A stretch of 64,000 nt of DNA from Steroidobacteraceae bacterium (GTDB lineage Bacteria > Pseudomonadota > Gammaproteobacteria > Steroidobacterales > Steroidobacteraceae). The stretch is from NCBI GenBank assembly GCA_029266835.1, contig JAQSWD010000001.1:1-64000 (forward strand). Direction: 5' to 3'. Each line of letters opens with the position of its first letter. Position 1 is the stretch's first letter. The position numbers and the translations under genes are program-made. A model generated the notes under the pieces. It saw only the letters and a program-made list of their open reading frames with translations, was not told the DNA's origin and did no database searches. Below are positions 19,418-28,102 of this stretch, piece by piece.

Positions 19418-20449
19418 GTGCGGATCAACTACTGGACCACGGCGCCTCTCGAGCCCGGCATCGAGGCCATCTCCAAGGAAGTCGCCGATCTCGCGGGTCA
19501 CTTCGACGGCCGTATCCTGGCGGTGAATCCGCATCTGACGCTGCGCGTGGAACGGGGCACCCGCGTGCTGGGTTTTCACCCTCGCTGGGACCCGCTTCTG
19601 CGGCTGGCCATTCCGCTGCTGGAGCGCCGCGGCGATCTGAACCATGTGTATGCCGAGGTATCGCCGTGGCTGTTCCACAAGACTCTGCGGCGCCGGCCCA
19701 TCGTGTTGACCATCGCTTCGGAAAAGGGCGAGGTGGTGCCGGAATTCCTCGATCGCTGCGCGACCATCGTCGTGCAGACGCAAGGCATGAAGCGTTCGCT
19801 CGCGCAGCGCGGAGTCGAAGCATCGCGACTTCGGCTGATCTATCCCGGCATCGACCTCGATCGCTTTCAACCGGGCGAAGACCGGATGCCCGCTGCGAGG
19901 CCGCGAGTACTGCTCGCCACGTTTCCACGCACCGCCGGGGAAATGGACGAGCGGGGCGTGTCATTTCTGCTCGATGCAGCCGCGCAGCTGCCGCACATCG
20001 ATTTCAGGCTGCTGTCTCGCCCCTGGCGCTCGGGCAGCACCGCGGCCGAACGCACGCGACAGATCATCGTGGAGCGGAGCCTCGCGAATGTCACCCTGCT
20101 CGAAGGAGCGCAGGCGGACATGCGTGAACTCTACCTGCGGCACGACTTCACGGTCATTCCATTCACCACGCCCGAGGGCGGCAAGGAATGCCCGCGTAGC
20201 CTCGTCGAGACGCTGGCCTGCGGTGTGCCGGTGCTGATCTCGTCGGCGGCACCGTTCAGTACCTTCGTGAGCGAGCGGCAATGCGGCGCGGTGTTTCCTC
20301 TCACCACCCAAGGATTCGCCGGCGCCGTGGAGTCCGCCGTCTCCGACTACCCGCGCCTGTGTGGCAACGCCGTGCGCGAGTCGCGCGCGATCTTCGACAT
20401 CCGGTCCATGCTGAAAGCCTATTCCGACGTCTATGAAACCGCACACTGA
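19418..20449 (+). CDS. glycosyltransferase, GT4-like
   Basis: A 343-residue protein: VRINYWTTAPLEPGIEAISKEVADL at the N-terminus, TIVVQTQGMKRSLAQRGVEASRLRLIYPGIDLDRF at the domain linker and EGGKECPRSLVETLACGVPVLIS, a GT4-type donor-site helix, near residue 265. The GTG at 19418 is preferred because conserved-looking sequence begins there; the in-frame start at 19370 lies inside the methyltransferase. It overlaps the next glycosyltransferase by 17 bases. It may be part of the set assembling the EPS repeat. Confidence 0.75.
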   Translation: MRINYWTTAPLEPGIEAISKEVADLAGHFDGRILAVNPHLTLRVERGTRVLGFHPRWDPLLRLAIPLLERRGDLNHVYAEVSPWLFHKTLRRRPIVLTIASEKGEVVPEFLDRCATIVVQTQGMKRSLAQRGVEASRLRLIYPGIDLDRFQPGEDRMPAARPRVLLATFPRTAGEMDERGVSFLLDAAAQLPHIDFRLLSRPWRSGSTAAERTRQIIVERSLANVTLLEGAQADMRELYLRHDFTVIPFTTPEGGKECPRSLVETLACGVPVLISSAAPFSTFVSERQCGAVFPLTTQGFAGAVESAVSDYPRLCGNAVRESRAIFDIRSMLKAYSDVYETAH

Positions 20450-21626
20450 TCGCGCACATGCCCTGGTGAGTTACGACTGGGCCCCGAAAATCGGCGGAGC
20501 CCACTCGTGGCTGCACGAGGTCTACAGCCGATGGCCAGAAAAGGTCCGCGTTCTCACTTCGACGCCGTCGCCGGATGCGGAGCCGGCCGCGGCCGAGCGG
20601 GCCTACGATGCAAGCCGCCATGGTTCGCTCGAGCTCCATCGCGCCGCGGCGCCATTTGCGCAACTCAGCCTGCTGTCTCCCGGATGCGTGGCGCGTTTCC
20701 TCGCGCATGCGCGCGCGCTGCACTCGCTCACCAGGCCGGCGCCGCGCTCGATGATCCATGCGTTGCGCTCCTGGCCCGAAGGTTTCACGGGGCTGCTTTG
20801 CAAACGCCTGTATCGCGGAACGAAGCTGGTTACGTACGCGCACGGCGAAGAGATACTCATCGCCCGCCTGAGCACGCAGCTGCGCTGGATGGCGCGCAGC
20901 GTCTACCAGGCGTCCGACCTCATCATCGCCAACAGTGAGAGCACGCGACGCATCGTTCTGGACCTCGCGCCAACTGCGAAAATCGTCTGCATCGCCCCGG
21001 GCGTCGATACACGGTCCTACGTGGTTCCCGACTCTGCAATCGCAACGTGTCGTGCGGCATGGGGATGGTCCGCGGACACGATGGTCGTGGCAACCATCGC
21101 ACGCATGGAGGCGCGCAAGAACCAGGGCGGCGTGCTGCGTGCGGTCGCCGAGTTGCGCCGCGAAGGCCTGGACGTGGCGTACGTGTGCGCCGGAAACGGC
21201 CAGGAGCGCTCCGCGCTCGAGCAGCTGGCAGGGGAACTGGGCATCACGCCGTGGGTGCGCTTTCCAGGGTCGATCGGCGAGGCGGACAAGCGCATTTTGT
21301 TCGCCGCGGCCGACGTGCACGCCATGCCTTCCGTGCAGCTCGGCGAAATGATCGAGGGATTCGGCATCGTGTTTCTCGAAGCGGCAGCCGCGGGTGTTCC
21401 ATCGATCTGCGGCAACAGTGGCGGGCAGATGGAGGCGGTGCGCGATGGAGAAACAGGAATCGTGGTCGATGGACGCGACAGCGCCAATATTGCCGTGGCG
21501 CTGCGCCAGCTGGCGTTGAACCCGGAGTTGCGCCGAAAAATGGGCGGCAACGGACGCCGATGGGCCGCCGAATTCGACTGGGAAAAGGTCTGCGCACGTA
21601 CGCTCGAGGCGACGCGCGCGATATGA
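20433..21626 (+). CDS. glycosyltransferase, GT4 family
   Basis: A 397-residue GT4 enzyme: VSYDWAPKIGGAHSWLHEVY forms the N-terminal glycine loop. LVTYAHGEEILIARL sits near residue 130, VVATIARMEARKNQGGVLRAV opens the donor domain near 215, and MIEGFGIVFLEAAAAGVPSICG carries the E-x7-E motif near 305. It closes the plus-strand EPS run. Its stop is 48 bases from the end of the converging minus-strand gene, and a strong hairpin lies between them. Confidence 0.85.
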   Translation: MKPHTDRAHALVSYDWAPKIGGAHSWLHEVYSRWPEKVRVLTSTPSPDAEPAAAERAYDASRHGSLELHRAAAPFAQLSLLSPGCVARFLAHARALHSLTRPAPRSMIHALRSWPEGFTGLLCKRLYRGTKLVTYAHGEEILIARLSTQLRWMARSVYQASDLIIANSESTRRIVLDLAPTAKIVCIAPGVDTRSYVVPDSAIATCRAAWGWSADTMVVATIARMEARKNQGGVLRAVAELRREGLDVAYVCAGNGQERSALEQLAGELGITPWVRFPGSIGEADKRILFAAADVHAMPSVQLGEMIEGFGIVFLEAAAAGVPSICGNSGGQMEAVRDGETGIVVDGRDSANIAVALRQLALNPELRRKMGGNGRRWAAEFDWEKVCARTLEATRAI

Positions 21627-21638
21627 CCCGCCAAAGAG

Positions 21639-21666
21639 GGCGCGGGCGACGGACGCCGCCCGCGCC
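21639..21666. terminator. GC-rich hairpin between converging genes
   Basis: GGCGCGGGCG at 21639-21648 pairs perfectly with CGCCCGCGCC at 21657-21666 across an 8-base loop. It sits between the stops of converging genes ending at 21626 and 21675. There is no T-tract on either side, so it may halt transcription in both directions only partly, or mark a Rho-assisted end. Confidence 0.5.
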
Positions 21667-21674
21667 GTGAGCAA

Positions 21675-22853
21675 CTACTGTGCGTTGACGGACGTCGGGG
21701 TGTTCGGGCGAACCACCGCGGCCGAATTCGAGATCTCGTACACGTAGACCGTCGGCGTGGCATCCGTGCCTTTCTTGATCACGAAGACGCGATTCGTCGC
21801 CGGATCGTAGGTGGCGCCTCCGATGCCGAAGTCCACGACCACGTTGGTGGGCTCGGCGAGTTCCCAGGTCTGGTAGGGCGTGACGGCCCAGGCCTGCTTG
21901 GAGCCGTTCTTCACCGCGAGGAGGTCGTTGGCGTTGTACGCCCAGACGTAGGCGCGGTACGGGTAGGCATGTTCACCCTTGGAGTTGTTGGAGGGGTCGT
22001 TGCACTCCGCGGCTTCGCCGTAGCAATAGTTGCCAACGCCGGTCATGCCGAAGAACAGCACCGAAGCCGTGCCATTCGGGAACACCACGCCGGTGATGCG
22101 CGTGGTTCCGTTGAACACCGGGTGAATGCCCGAAGCGCCGTAGGTCCCCAGTGTCTGGTGATCGCTGGTGTAATGCACGAGAGACGTGGCGGTTTGCGAC
22201 GTGCTCTCCGGATTGAACACCGAGACCGCCGGACCATACGAGGTGCGGCTGATGATGGAAAGGCAGCAATTGCCGGTGAGCGCGGGGCCGCCAAACAAGC
22301 TCTGCCATTCAACCGGGATCGTGCCCATGTAGCCGGAATGAAAACCCACGTCCTGCGAACCAACGCGAATCGGGCCGGTGACCTCGCCGCTGCTCAGGCT
22401 GAGCGGGCGCGAGAAATGCGAGGTGCGCTGCGCATTGTCGGCGTCATAGAACACGAAGCCCGTGACGTAGAGCTTGTTCTTGTACACCAGGCTGCCGCCG
22501 ATGCGCCGCGAGCCGCTGCCACCGATGTTGCCGAGCTTGCCGCCGAGTGGATCGCGCAGCGGCTGCAGAATGGTGGAGGTGCCGCCCAGGGCCGGGATGG
22601 ACACTTCCGCCATCTCCTGGTCGTACACATGGCCCACCACGAACAGCGAGTTGTTGGCGGGGTTGTACGAGATGGCGGTGCCGCCATACGTGAAACCATT
22701 GCCCGATTGCGTCGGCAACTTGAATGACCCGCGATAGACAAGGTTGTCCTTGCGCACCAGCGGCTGGGTGGATTGCGCATGCGCAGCGAGGGAGCCGGCG
22801 AGCAACGCCGCGGCTGCCAGTAGATTGGTGAGGCGGAAGGTTCGGTGCATCAT
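21675..22853 (-). CDS. secreted protein of unknown function, beta-propeller-like
   Basis: A 392-residue exported protein. The ATG at 22853 has GGAG ten bases upstream and opens a signal peptide (MMHRTFRLTNLLAAAALLAGSLAAHA). The mature part has repeating strand motifs (NNSLFVVGHVYDQEMAEVSIP, KNKLYVTGFVFYDADN, GGATYDPATNRVFVIKKG) that suggest a beta-propeller, plus Cys pairs (NCCLS, NYCYGEAAECND). I do not recognise a named family. The protein ends abruptly in PNTPTSVNAQ, almost the same as the tail of the gene before it (22894-24147), from which it is separated by 40 bases. The two probably form one operon. Confidence 0.65.
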   Translation of the reverse strand: MMHRTFRLTNLLAAAALLAGSLAAHAQSTQPLVRKDNLVYRGSFKLPTQSGNGFTYGGTAISYNPANNSLFVVGHVYDQEMAEVSIPALGGTSTILQPLRDPLGGKLGNIGGSGSRRIGGSLVYKNKLYVTGFVFYDADNAQRTSHFSRPLSLSSGEVTGPIRVGSQDVGFHSGYMGTIPVEWQSLFGGPALTGNCCLSIISRTSYGPAVSVFNPESTSQTATSLVHYTSDHQTLGTYGASGIHPVFNGTTRITGVVFPNGTASVLFFGMTGVGNYCYGEAAECNDPSNNSKGEHAYPYRAYVWAYNANDLLAVKNGSKQAWAVTPYQTWELAEPTNVVVDFGIGGATYDPATNRVFVIKKGTDATPTVYVYEISNSAAVVRPNTPTSVNAQ

Positions 22854-22893
22854 CGGGTCATTTCTCCATTGCATTGATCGGTCGACAGGCGCA

Positions 22894-24147
22894 TCAGTTG
22901 GCGCGCACGTCGGTGGGTGGGTTTGGCTTGGGTGTGGCGGTGGCGGCGCCGAATTCGTCGGCGCCGATGTCGATGCCGGCGCCGGCGGGACGAGCTTCAC
23001 CGTCGAAGTCGTCGGTCAGGCCCGAGATCGTCTTGCCCTTGTCGACCACGCTGGTGATGGCCGAAGTGAGATGCAGGTTGCCGCTGGCCGGTGCCGTGAA
23101 CCAGTTGGCGACCGCGTTGGTCACGTTGTTGGTCGCCGTTCCGGAAGCCCCGTCGCGCGCGATGATCTGGCGATTCACGAGATTGTTGGAGATGTCGACT
23201 CCGGTCGTGGAGCCGAAGCGATATTCGATCGCCCATGGGAAACTGTTTTCGTTGTACACCGTGTTGTTGTAGACACGGGTATTGGGACTCTCCGCGAGCG
23301 CGATCGCGCTGTCGGCGAACGCGTGGTTGTTCGCGGCGTGATACAGCATGTTGTTGCGGATGACTCCGCCGGTATTGCCCATGCCCTGCAGCCCGAAGCC
23401 GATGCCGCGATCGCAATTGATGATGGTATTGCGTTCGACCGTGTTGTTGGCCGAGGTGTTCCAGAAATGCACCGCGAACTCCGCCACGGAATTGCTGGGG
23501 CTGGCAATGTTGCGGAAAGTGTTCCGGCGCACCACCCAGTTCTTGGCGCCGTGGGCGTCGATGCCGCCGATGTAGTACTGAGGTCCGATGCCGGCGGTGT
23601 ATTCGAACAGGCAGTTCTCCACCAGGCCGTTGTCGGAGGTGACGCTCTTGTCGGAGGGATTGATGCTCACCTTGACCATCTGTTCGTAGGCATCGCGCAG
23701 GATGCAGTCGCGCAGCGAAGGCGAGTCGGCGTTGTTCTCGCCGGTGATCTGGACGAGGTGATACTTGCTCTTCTGCAGTGTCACGTAACGGAGCTGGAAA
23801 CCGCTCGCGGCGACACGCACCAGCGTGCCGACACTGGCGCTCGCGCTCATTCCCGTTCCCTGGATGATGACGTTCGCGCGATTGCTCGAGGCGCCGATGA
23901 TGCTGATGTTGGGGGCGTTGATGTACAGCGTATCGCTCAGCGTGTAGGTGCCATCGGCAACCGAGATGACGCGGTTGCCACCCGCGCCGTTCGCGGTCTG
24001 GACCGCGCTCTGCAACTGGGCCGCGGTGCTCACGTTGATCGTGGTCTGCGCATTCGCGTCGAAGGCGCACAGCAGTAACACGATGCCGCAGGCGCGCACG
24101 AGATTCACGGCCTGGATCTTCGCTGATGTCTTGAAGGCGGTTCGCAC
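22894..24147 (-). CDS. secreted right-handed parallel beta-helix protein
   Basis: A 417-residue exported protein starting at the GTG at 24147, which has GAGGAG eight bases upstream; the longer open frame further upstream is unlikely. The signal peptide ends near LLLCAFDANAQ. The body is a parallel beta-helix of the pectate lyase/chondroitinase B kind: VISVADGTYTLSDTLYI, ISIIGASSNRANVIIQG, then Asn-rich rungs such as VVRRNTFRNI, NTVERNTIINC, GVIRNNMLYH, TRVYNNTVYNEN and DISNNLVNR. The end, GAGIDIGADEFG, is often seen in such proteins. It may bind or cleave the EPS in the periplasm or outside. The C-terminal tail is PNPPTDVRAN, shared in pattern with the next gene. Confidence 0.75.
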   Translation of the reverse strand: MRTAFKTSAKIQAVNLVRACGIVLLLCAFDANAQTTINVSTAAQLQSAVQTANGAGGNRVISVADGTYTLSDTLYINAPNISIIGASSNRANVIIQGTGMSASASVGTLVRVAASGFQLRYVTLQKSKYHLVQITGENNADSPSLRDCILRDAYEQMVKVSINPSDKSVTSDNGLVENCLFEYTAGIGPQYYIGGIDAHGAKNWVVRRNTFRNIASPSNSVAEFAVHFWNTSANNTVERNTIINCDRGIGFGLQGMGNTGGVIRNNMLYHAANNHAFADSAIALAESPNTRVYNNTVYNENSFPWAIEYRFGSTTGVDISNNLVNRQIIARDGASGTATNNVTNAVANWFTAPASGNLHLTSAITSVVDKGKTISGLTDDFDGEARPAGAGIDIGADEFGAATATPKPNPPTDVRAN

Positions 24148-24363
24148 CAATTCGACTCCTCGTCGTCTTCGTCGCAAGCGGGAATGCGGCCCTGTGGAAT
24201 CTGCCGCAGCATGAATAGCGGTGCGATATTCACGCGAATGTCCGGGCATCGCAATCCGTCGCAACTTGGAGGCACCGGCAAAGCCCTGCAATTCAAGCAC
24301 TCAGGCATGCCCCGAATGGTTTTTACCGATCTCGCCATCCCGCACCCCGGGCGTGGTTCGAAC

Positions 24364-24379
24364 TGTGATTCAAGTCACA
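24364..24379. promoter_or_regulatory. CRP/Clp-type binding site
   Basis: TGTGATTCAAGTCACA matches the CRP consensus TGTGA-N6-TCACA at all ten fixed positions. It lies 217 bases before the beta-helix start and about 160 bases before the PEP-CTERM gene start. A CRP/FNR-family regulator could therefore control one or both exported products. In Xanthomonads the CRP homologue Clp controls EPS and secreted enzymes; here that role is inference. Confidence 0.55.
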
Positions 24380-24402
24380 CCCACCACAATCGCTGGTGGG
24401 TG
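24378..24402. repeat. 9-base perfect inverted repeat
   Basis: CACCCACCA (24378-24386) and TGGTGGGTG (24394-24402) form a perfect inverted repeat around a 7-base spacer. The left arm touches the CRP-type site, so it may be an operator for a second regulator, or a hairpin in a transcript. There is no T-tract. Confidence 0.4.
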
Positions 24403-24540
24403 ATGGCGGTCGCGCCGACGAAGCCGCGGTTATGTTCGCAGGCAATCCGCGAGCGCTGGGCATGTGACGCGGAGAACTATTTTTCAACGGGCGTTTGGCG
24501 TTTTTACATCCCGCACGTTGTCGCACATGGAGGTGAGCAG

Positions 24541-25236
24541 ATGGGACGCACGAAGATGTTTGTGAAGGGCGCGGTTTCATTCGCGCTGATGGGTTTGATC
24601 AGTGCGCAGGCGTTCGCGCTTCCCATCTACCTGGACGGGTCCGGCCGGGAATGGCTCGATCCGAACTCCACGCGGTTCCGATCCTGGAACGACACTTCGA
24701 TGGTCTGCGACGCGACCGGTGGTGATTGCTCGGGCGTGTTGGCTACGCACACGGCGGCCAGCAATGACATCGACGTGACGGGTTACCGTTGGGCCACCCG
24801 TGATGAAGTGCGCGAACTCTTCTACGAGATCGGTGGTTTGCCATCGGGGTCGCTGGACGCCTACTTCGGCTCGTACTCGATCGCCGACGGACATGGCGGC
24901 AGCGCATTCGCGGCGTTCGATCCGACCATCCAGTTCAGCATCGGGCCCGGGGTGGAGAACATCCTGCACGGCCTGACACGTGACACCTACCTCGGTTCCG
25001 ATCTGCTGCTGCGAGGCTACAACGGCGTCATCGACAATCCGCCATTTGGATCGGACACGTTCTCGCTCACCGGTGGATTGGGCGTCGACACGCGCGAAAT
25101 GTCGGCCGGAGTCTTCCTGTACCGCACCGCGGTACCCGAGCCGGGCACGCTGACCTTGCTCGGAATCGGATTGCTCGGGCTGCTGCTGGCGGTCAGGCGC
25201 GCTCCGGGCGCGCCAACACCCCGCTCGATTAGTTAG
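24541..25236 (+). CDS. PEP-CTERM sorting-domain protein
   Basis: A 231-residue exported protein. The ATG at 24541 is preceded by GGAGGTGA at good spacing and opens a signal peptide (FVKGAVSFALMGLISAQAFA). The C-terminus is a PEP-CTERM signal: VPEPGTLTLLGIGLLGLLLAVRR, meaning the VPEP motif, a hydrophobic helix and an Arg cluster. An exosortase (XrtA) would recognise it and the protein would be anchored or released at the envelope. The middle (WLDPNSTRFRSWNDT, DVTGYRWATRDEVRELF) resembles PEP-CTERM proteins of unknown function. Its stop overlaps the stop of the converging glycosyltransferase remnant. Confidence 0.85.
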   Translation: MGRTKMFVKGAVSFALMGLISAQAFALPIYLDGSGREWLDPNSTRFRSWNDTSMVCDATGGDCSGVLATHTAASNDIDVTGYRWATRDEVRELFYEIGGLPSGSLDAYFGSYSIADGHGGSAFAAFDPTIQFSIGPGVENILHGLTRDTYLGSDLLLRGYNGVIDNPPFGSDTFSLTGGLGVDTREMSAGVFLYRTAVPEPGTLTLLGIGLLGLLLAVRRAPGAPTPRSIS

Positions 25237-26007
25237 GCGGCCTCCGGCCACCAGCCGATCTGCCGCAAAGGCGGCTCGGCCGCCGCCGGGTGCGCCGGCG
25301 CGCGCGCGGGGTCGCGCCAGGAAAGCAGCGCCCGTCGCAGGCCGGCGGGTAACGCGCGTTTCAGGCGCAGCCGGCGCCATTCACGCGAACCGCGCAATGC
25401 GGGAGAAAGTTCGGCTGCCAGCGCCAGTGCCTCGTCACAGGCGGCGCGTTCTCCGGCATCCGCGAGTCCGCTGGCCCACCAGAAGACCTGGTTGCCAATG
25501 ATCTGCCGCGCCTCGTCGAAAGTCGGCGCATCCGTGTCGAGTGGCGCCGGCGAGGCGAGCAATTCGCGGCAGGCATCGATGCGTTCGCGGAAGTCGCCCA
25601 ATGGGCGCGCCGCGTAGGCAATGCTCATGTTGGTGCTGTGCGTACGCTTGTATGCCAGCACCTGCGGGACCACGCCCACATCACCGTGCGTGGCGAAACT
25701 CATCCACATGGCCATGTCAGCGGTGTGGGGCAGCGAAGCCCGGTAACCGCCCACCTTGTGCTGCACGCTCGTGCGAGCAATGGCCGAAGGTGTCGGCACT
25801 GGATTTCCAACGATCGACCGACGCAGGAATTCCGCGCTGCGCACGATGCGATGGCTCCGCGCCGACCGTGGGCGTATCGTCGGTGGAGCAGTCGTCGATG
25901 ATCAGCGCGCGAACGTCGACCCCTGCCTGCGAGAGAACACTCGCGACGCACCCTTCGAGGTATTGCGCGTAGTTGTAGCAGGGGATGACGACATCAACGC
26001 TGGCCAC
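25233..26007 (-). pseudogene. family 2 glycosyltransferase with internal deletion and frameshift
   Basis: The start is the GTG at 26007: VDVVIPCYNYAQYLEGCVASVLSQ and LIIDDCSTDDTPTV are the GT2 N-terminus. After about 50 residues the homologous sequence breaks off. The C-terminal part (SAEFLRRSIVGNPVPTPSAIART, VGGYRASLPHTADMAMWMSFA, VLAYKRTHSTNMS) resumes in a different frame near 25845-25870. The piece missing between them, about 80 residues in typical relatives, contains the DxD donor site. The product should thus be inactive unless the assembly is wrong. It overlaps the end of the ABC-transporter ATPase by 14 bases, at the downstream end of the minus-strand operon. Confidence 0.7.
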
Positions 26008-27247
26008 TGGCGACCCTCGGTGCGCTGTCCTGATCCACGCGCCGCCAGTTGCCGGCCTCGTGGAATACGCCGAAATGCGTGTTGAACAGGTGGTGGCGGA
26101 CGTGGAAGGTGCCGGCGGTCTGGCCGCACAGGATCTGCTGGAAACCCTTGGCGCGGATCAGCACGCTGATCGAATACATCTCCGAAACCAGCTTGACGGC
26201 GGGTAGCTGCAGCTCGAGCGTGCCGGGACCAACAACCTTCCCCAGCGAGAGCCCGTCGAGTTCCGTGCTGTAGTTGCATGCCGCCACGCCGTCCGAGCGG
26301 ATCATGGCCACGATGAAGTTCGGATCGTCCACCGTCTCGCGCGTGTCGTAGTGCAGGCGCATGGTCATGCGCTCGCCGTAGTCGAACATCGTCTTGGCGT
26401 CGCCGCGTTCGTCGAGCAGCTCGCAGCCCGTGATGTAGATAGGCCATTCCTCGGGCTTGGTTTCCGTCCAGGCGAGCGCGGCGCCGCGGCAGTCCTGTTC
26501 GTACAGTTCGATGCCCCCGAGTACGTCGCCGTCGTAGATCACCTCGCCCTTGCGCAGGTAGATCACGCGGTCGCACATGGTCTTGATGCTGAACATGTTG
26601 TGCGAGACGAACAGGATGGTGGCATCCCGCTTCTGCAGTTCCTTGGCGTGCTCGATGCACTTGCGCTGGAAGGCGAGATCACCCACCGCCAGCACTTCGT
26701 CGAGCAGCAGGATGTCCGGCTCGAGATGGGCTGCCACCGAGAATGCGAGTCGCACGTACATGCCGCTCGAGTAACGCTTGACCGGGGTATCGATGAAGTT
26801 CGCGATCTCGGAGAACTCGACGATGGCATCGAATTTGCGCCGCACTTCTTCGCGGCGCATCCCGAGGATGGAGCCGTAGAGGAACACGTTTTCGCGCCCC
26901 GTGAGCTCGCCGTGAAAGCCTGTGCCGACTTCGAGCAGCGCGCCCAGGCGGCCGTTGATTTGCGCCGTGCCGGTGGCGGGCTCGGTGATGCGCGACAGGA
27001 TCTTGAGCAAAGTGCTCTTGCCCGCGCCGTTCAAACCGACCACGCCGACGTTTTCGCCGTGGCGGATGTCGAAGCTGGCGTCCTTGAGCGCCCAGAATTC
27101 CTTGAACGCCGCCTTCTTTCCGCCGCCTATCAGCGACTTCGCGCCGGCGACCAGCGCGTCCCGGAACGAGTCCTTCGCCCCGCCGTTGGCGCCCAGCAGA
27201 TAACGTTTTCCCAGGCCTCGTGCCTGGATCGCGATGTCCTTGCTCAT
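25994..27247 (-). CDS. ABC transporter ATPase for polysaccharide export (Wzt-like)
   Basis: A 417-residue protein starting at the ATG at 27247 (ATGA overlap with the permease). The ATPase part (1-250) has VGLNGAGKSTLLK (Walker A), YSSGMYVRLAF (a signature-like motif), ILLLDEVLAVGD (Walker B) and FVSHN (switch His). The C-terminal 160 residues (YITGCELLDERGDAKTMFDYGE..., ending HHLFNTHFGVFHEAGNWRRVDQD) form a Wzt-type carbohydrate-binding beta-sandwich. That domain usually recognises the non-reducing end of the finished glycan. It energises export of a lipid-linked polysaccharide through the permease encoded just upstream. Confidence 0.9.
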   Translation of the reverse strand: MSKDIAIQARGLGKRYLLGANGGAKDSFRDALVAGAKSLIGGGKKAAFKEFWALKDASFDIRHGENVGVVGLNGAGKSTLLKILSRITEPATGTAQINGRLGALLEVGTGFHGELTGRENVFLYGSILGMRREEVRRKFDAIVEFSEIANFIDTPVKRYSSGMYVRLAFSVAAHLEPDILLLDEVLAVGDLAFQRKCIEHAKELQKRDATILFVSHNMFSIKTMCDRVIYLRKGEVIYDGDVLGGIELYEQDCRGAALAWTETKPEEWPIYITGCELLDERGDAKTMFDYGERMTMRLHYDTRETVDDPNFIVAMIRSDGVAACNYSTELDGLSLGKVVGPGTLELQLPAVKLVSEMYSISVLIRAKGFQQILCGQTAGTFHVRHHLFNTHFGVFHEAGNWRRVDQDSAPRVASGQR

Positions 27248-28092
27248 ATGACGTCCGCGAAGGACCGCTCCATCTTTCGGAAATAAACGGCGCCGCCGAT
27301 CAGCGCGACAGTGATCACGCCCAGGCTGATGCCGATCGAGAGCAGGTTCGGCTGGCCAGTGCCCAGCAGCGACCAGCGGAAGCCTTCGATGATGCCGACC
27401 ATGGGGTTCACGCTGTACAGCGCCTGCCACCTCTCGGGAATCATGCTGAGCGGGTAGACGATGGGAGTGGCGAACATCCACACCTGCGTGATGAACGGCA
27501 GCGTGTGCATGACGTCGCGGTAACGCACGTTGATGGGTCCGAGCCACAGCCCGATGGCGAGTGCCAGCGCCAGCGTGATGAACAGCCACCCGGGCAGCAG
27601 AAGGATGCTCCAGCCGGGAGTGATGCCGTACCAGAACATCACGCCCACGAGAATCAGCATGCCGAACAGGAAATCCACGACCGGTGAGGTGACGCCGGCG
27701 ATCGGAATGATGAGGCGGGGAAAATAGATCTTGCGCACCAGGTCAGCATCGGAGACCAGGCCGGTGGCGCTGCGACGCAAGGCCTCGGCGAAATAGGTCC
27801 ACGGCAGCACGGCCGCCAACGCGAACACGGGGTAGGGCAGCCCATCCGAGGGGAAGCGGGCAAAGATGCCGAAGATGGTGGTGAATATGAGGACCGTGAA
27901 CAACGGCTGCACCACCGCCCAGGCGACGCCCAGGGCCGCCTGCTTGTATCGGATCTTCACTTCGCGCCATACGAGGAAGAACAGGAGCTCGCGATAGCGC
28001 CACACGGCGGCGAGGTCCACGTCGAACAGGCCGCCGCTGGGACGGATCAAAGTCACCCGGGGCGGGTTCACCTGCGCTGCCGTCTGGTTCAT
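27244..28092 (-). CDS. ABC-2 type permease for polysaccharide export (Wzm-like)
   Basis: A 282-residue membrane protein with six hydrophobic segments, starting at ATG 28092 (MNQTAAQVNPPRVTLIRPSGG) eleven bases after the preceding stop. Family motifs: FLVWREVKIRYKQAALGVAWAVVQPLF near residue 40, FPRLIIPIAG near 118 and VRYRDVMHTLPFITQVWMFATPIVYP near 190. It partners the Wzt-like ATPase to move a complete polymer across the inner membrane. The substrate is probably the glycan made by the WbpB/D/E-like enzymes of the same operon. Confidence 0.9.
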   Translation of the reverse strand: MNQTAAQVNPPRVTLIRPSGGLFDVDLAAVWRYRELLFFLVWREVKIRYKQAALGVAWAVVQPLFTVLIFTTIFGIFARFPSDGLPYPVFALAAVLPWTYFAEALRRSATGLVSDADLVRKIYFPRLIIPIAGVTSPVVDFLFGMLILVGVMFWYGITPGWSILLLPGWLFITLALALAIGLWLGPINVRYRDVMHTLPFITQVWMFATPIVYPLSMIPERWQALYSVNPMVGIIEGFRWSLLGTGQPNLLSIGISLGVITVALIGGAVYFRKMERSFADVI

Positions 28093-28102
28093 CCGGCGTG
28101 CC

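Larger units (their letters stand above)
24148..24540. promoter_or_regulatory. 393-base divergent regulatory region
   Basis: This gene-free stretch separates the beta-helix gene (minus) from the PEP-CTERM gene (plus). It holds a perfect CRP-type palindrome (24364-24379), a 9-base inverted repeat right beside it (24378-24402) and the ribosome site GGAGGTGA before 24541. A weak GG-N10-GC element (GGCACCGGCAAAGC, about 24272-24285) was noted but its -12 part is poor. No RNA gene was recognised. Confidence 0.5.

Noticed and set aside
24272-24285. GGCACCGGCAAAGC as a sigma54 promoter for the first PEP-CTERM gene
   Set aside because: The GG-N10-GC spacing fits but the -12 element reads AAGC and the site is about 255 bases from the start codon.
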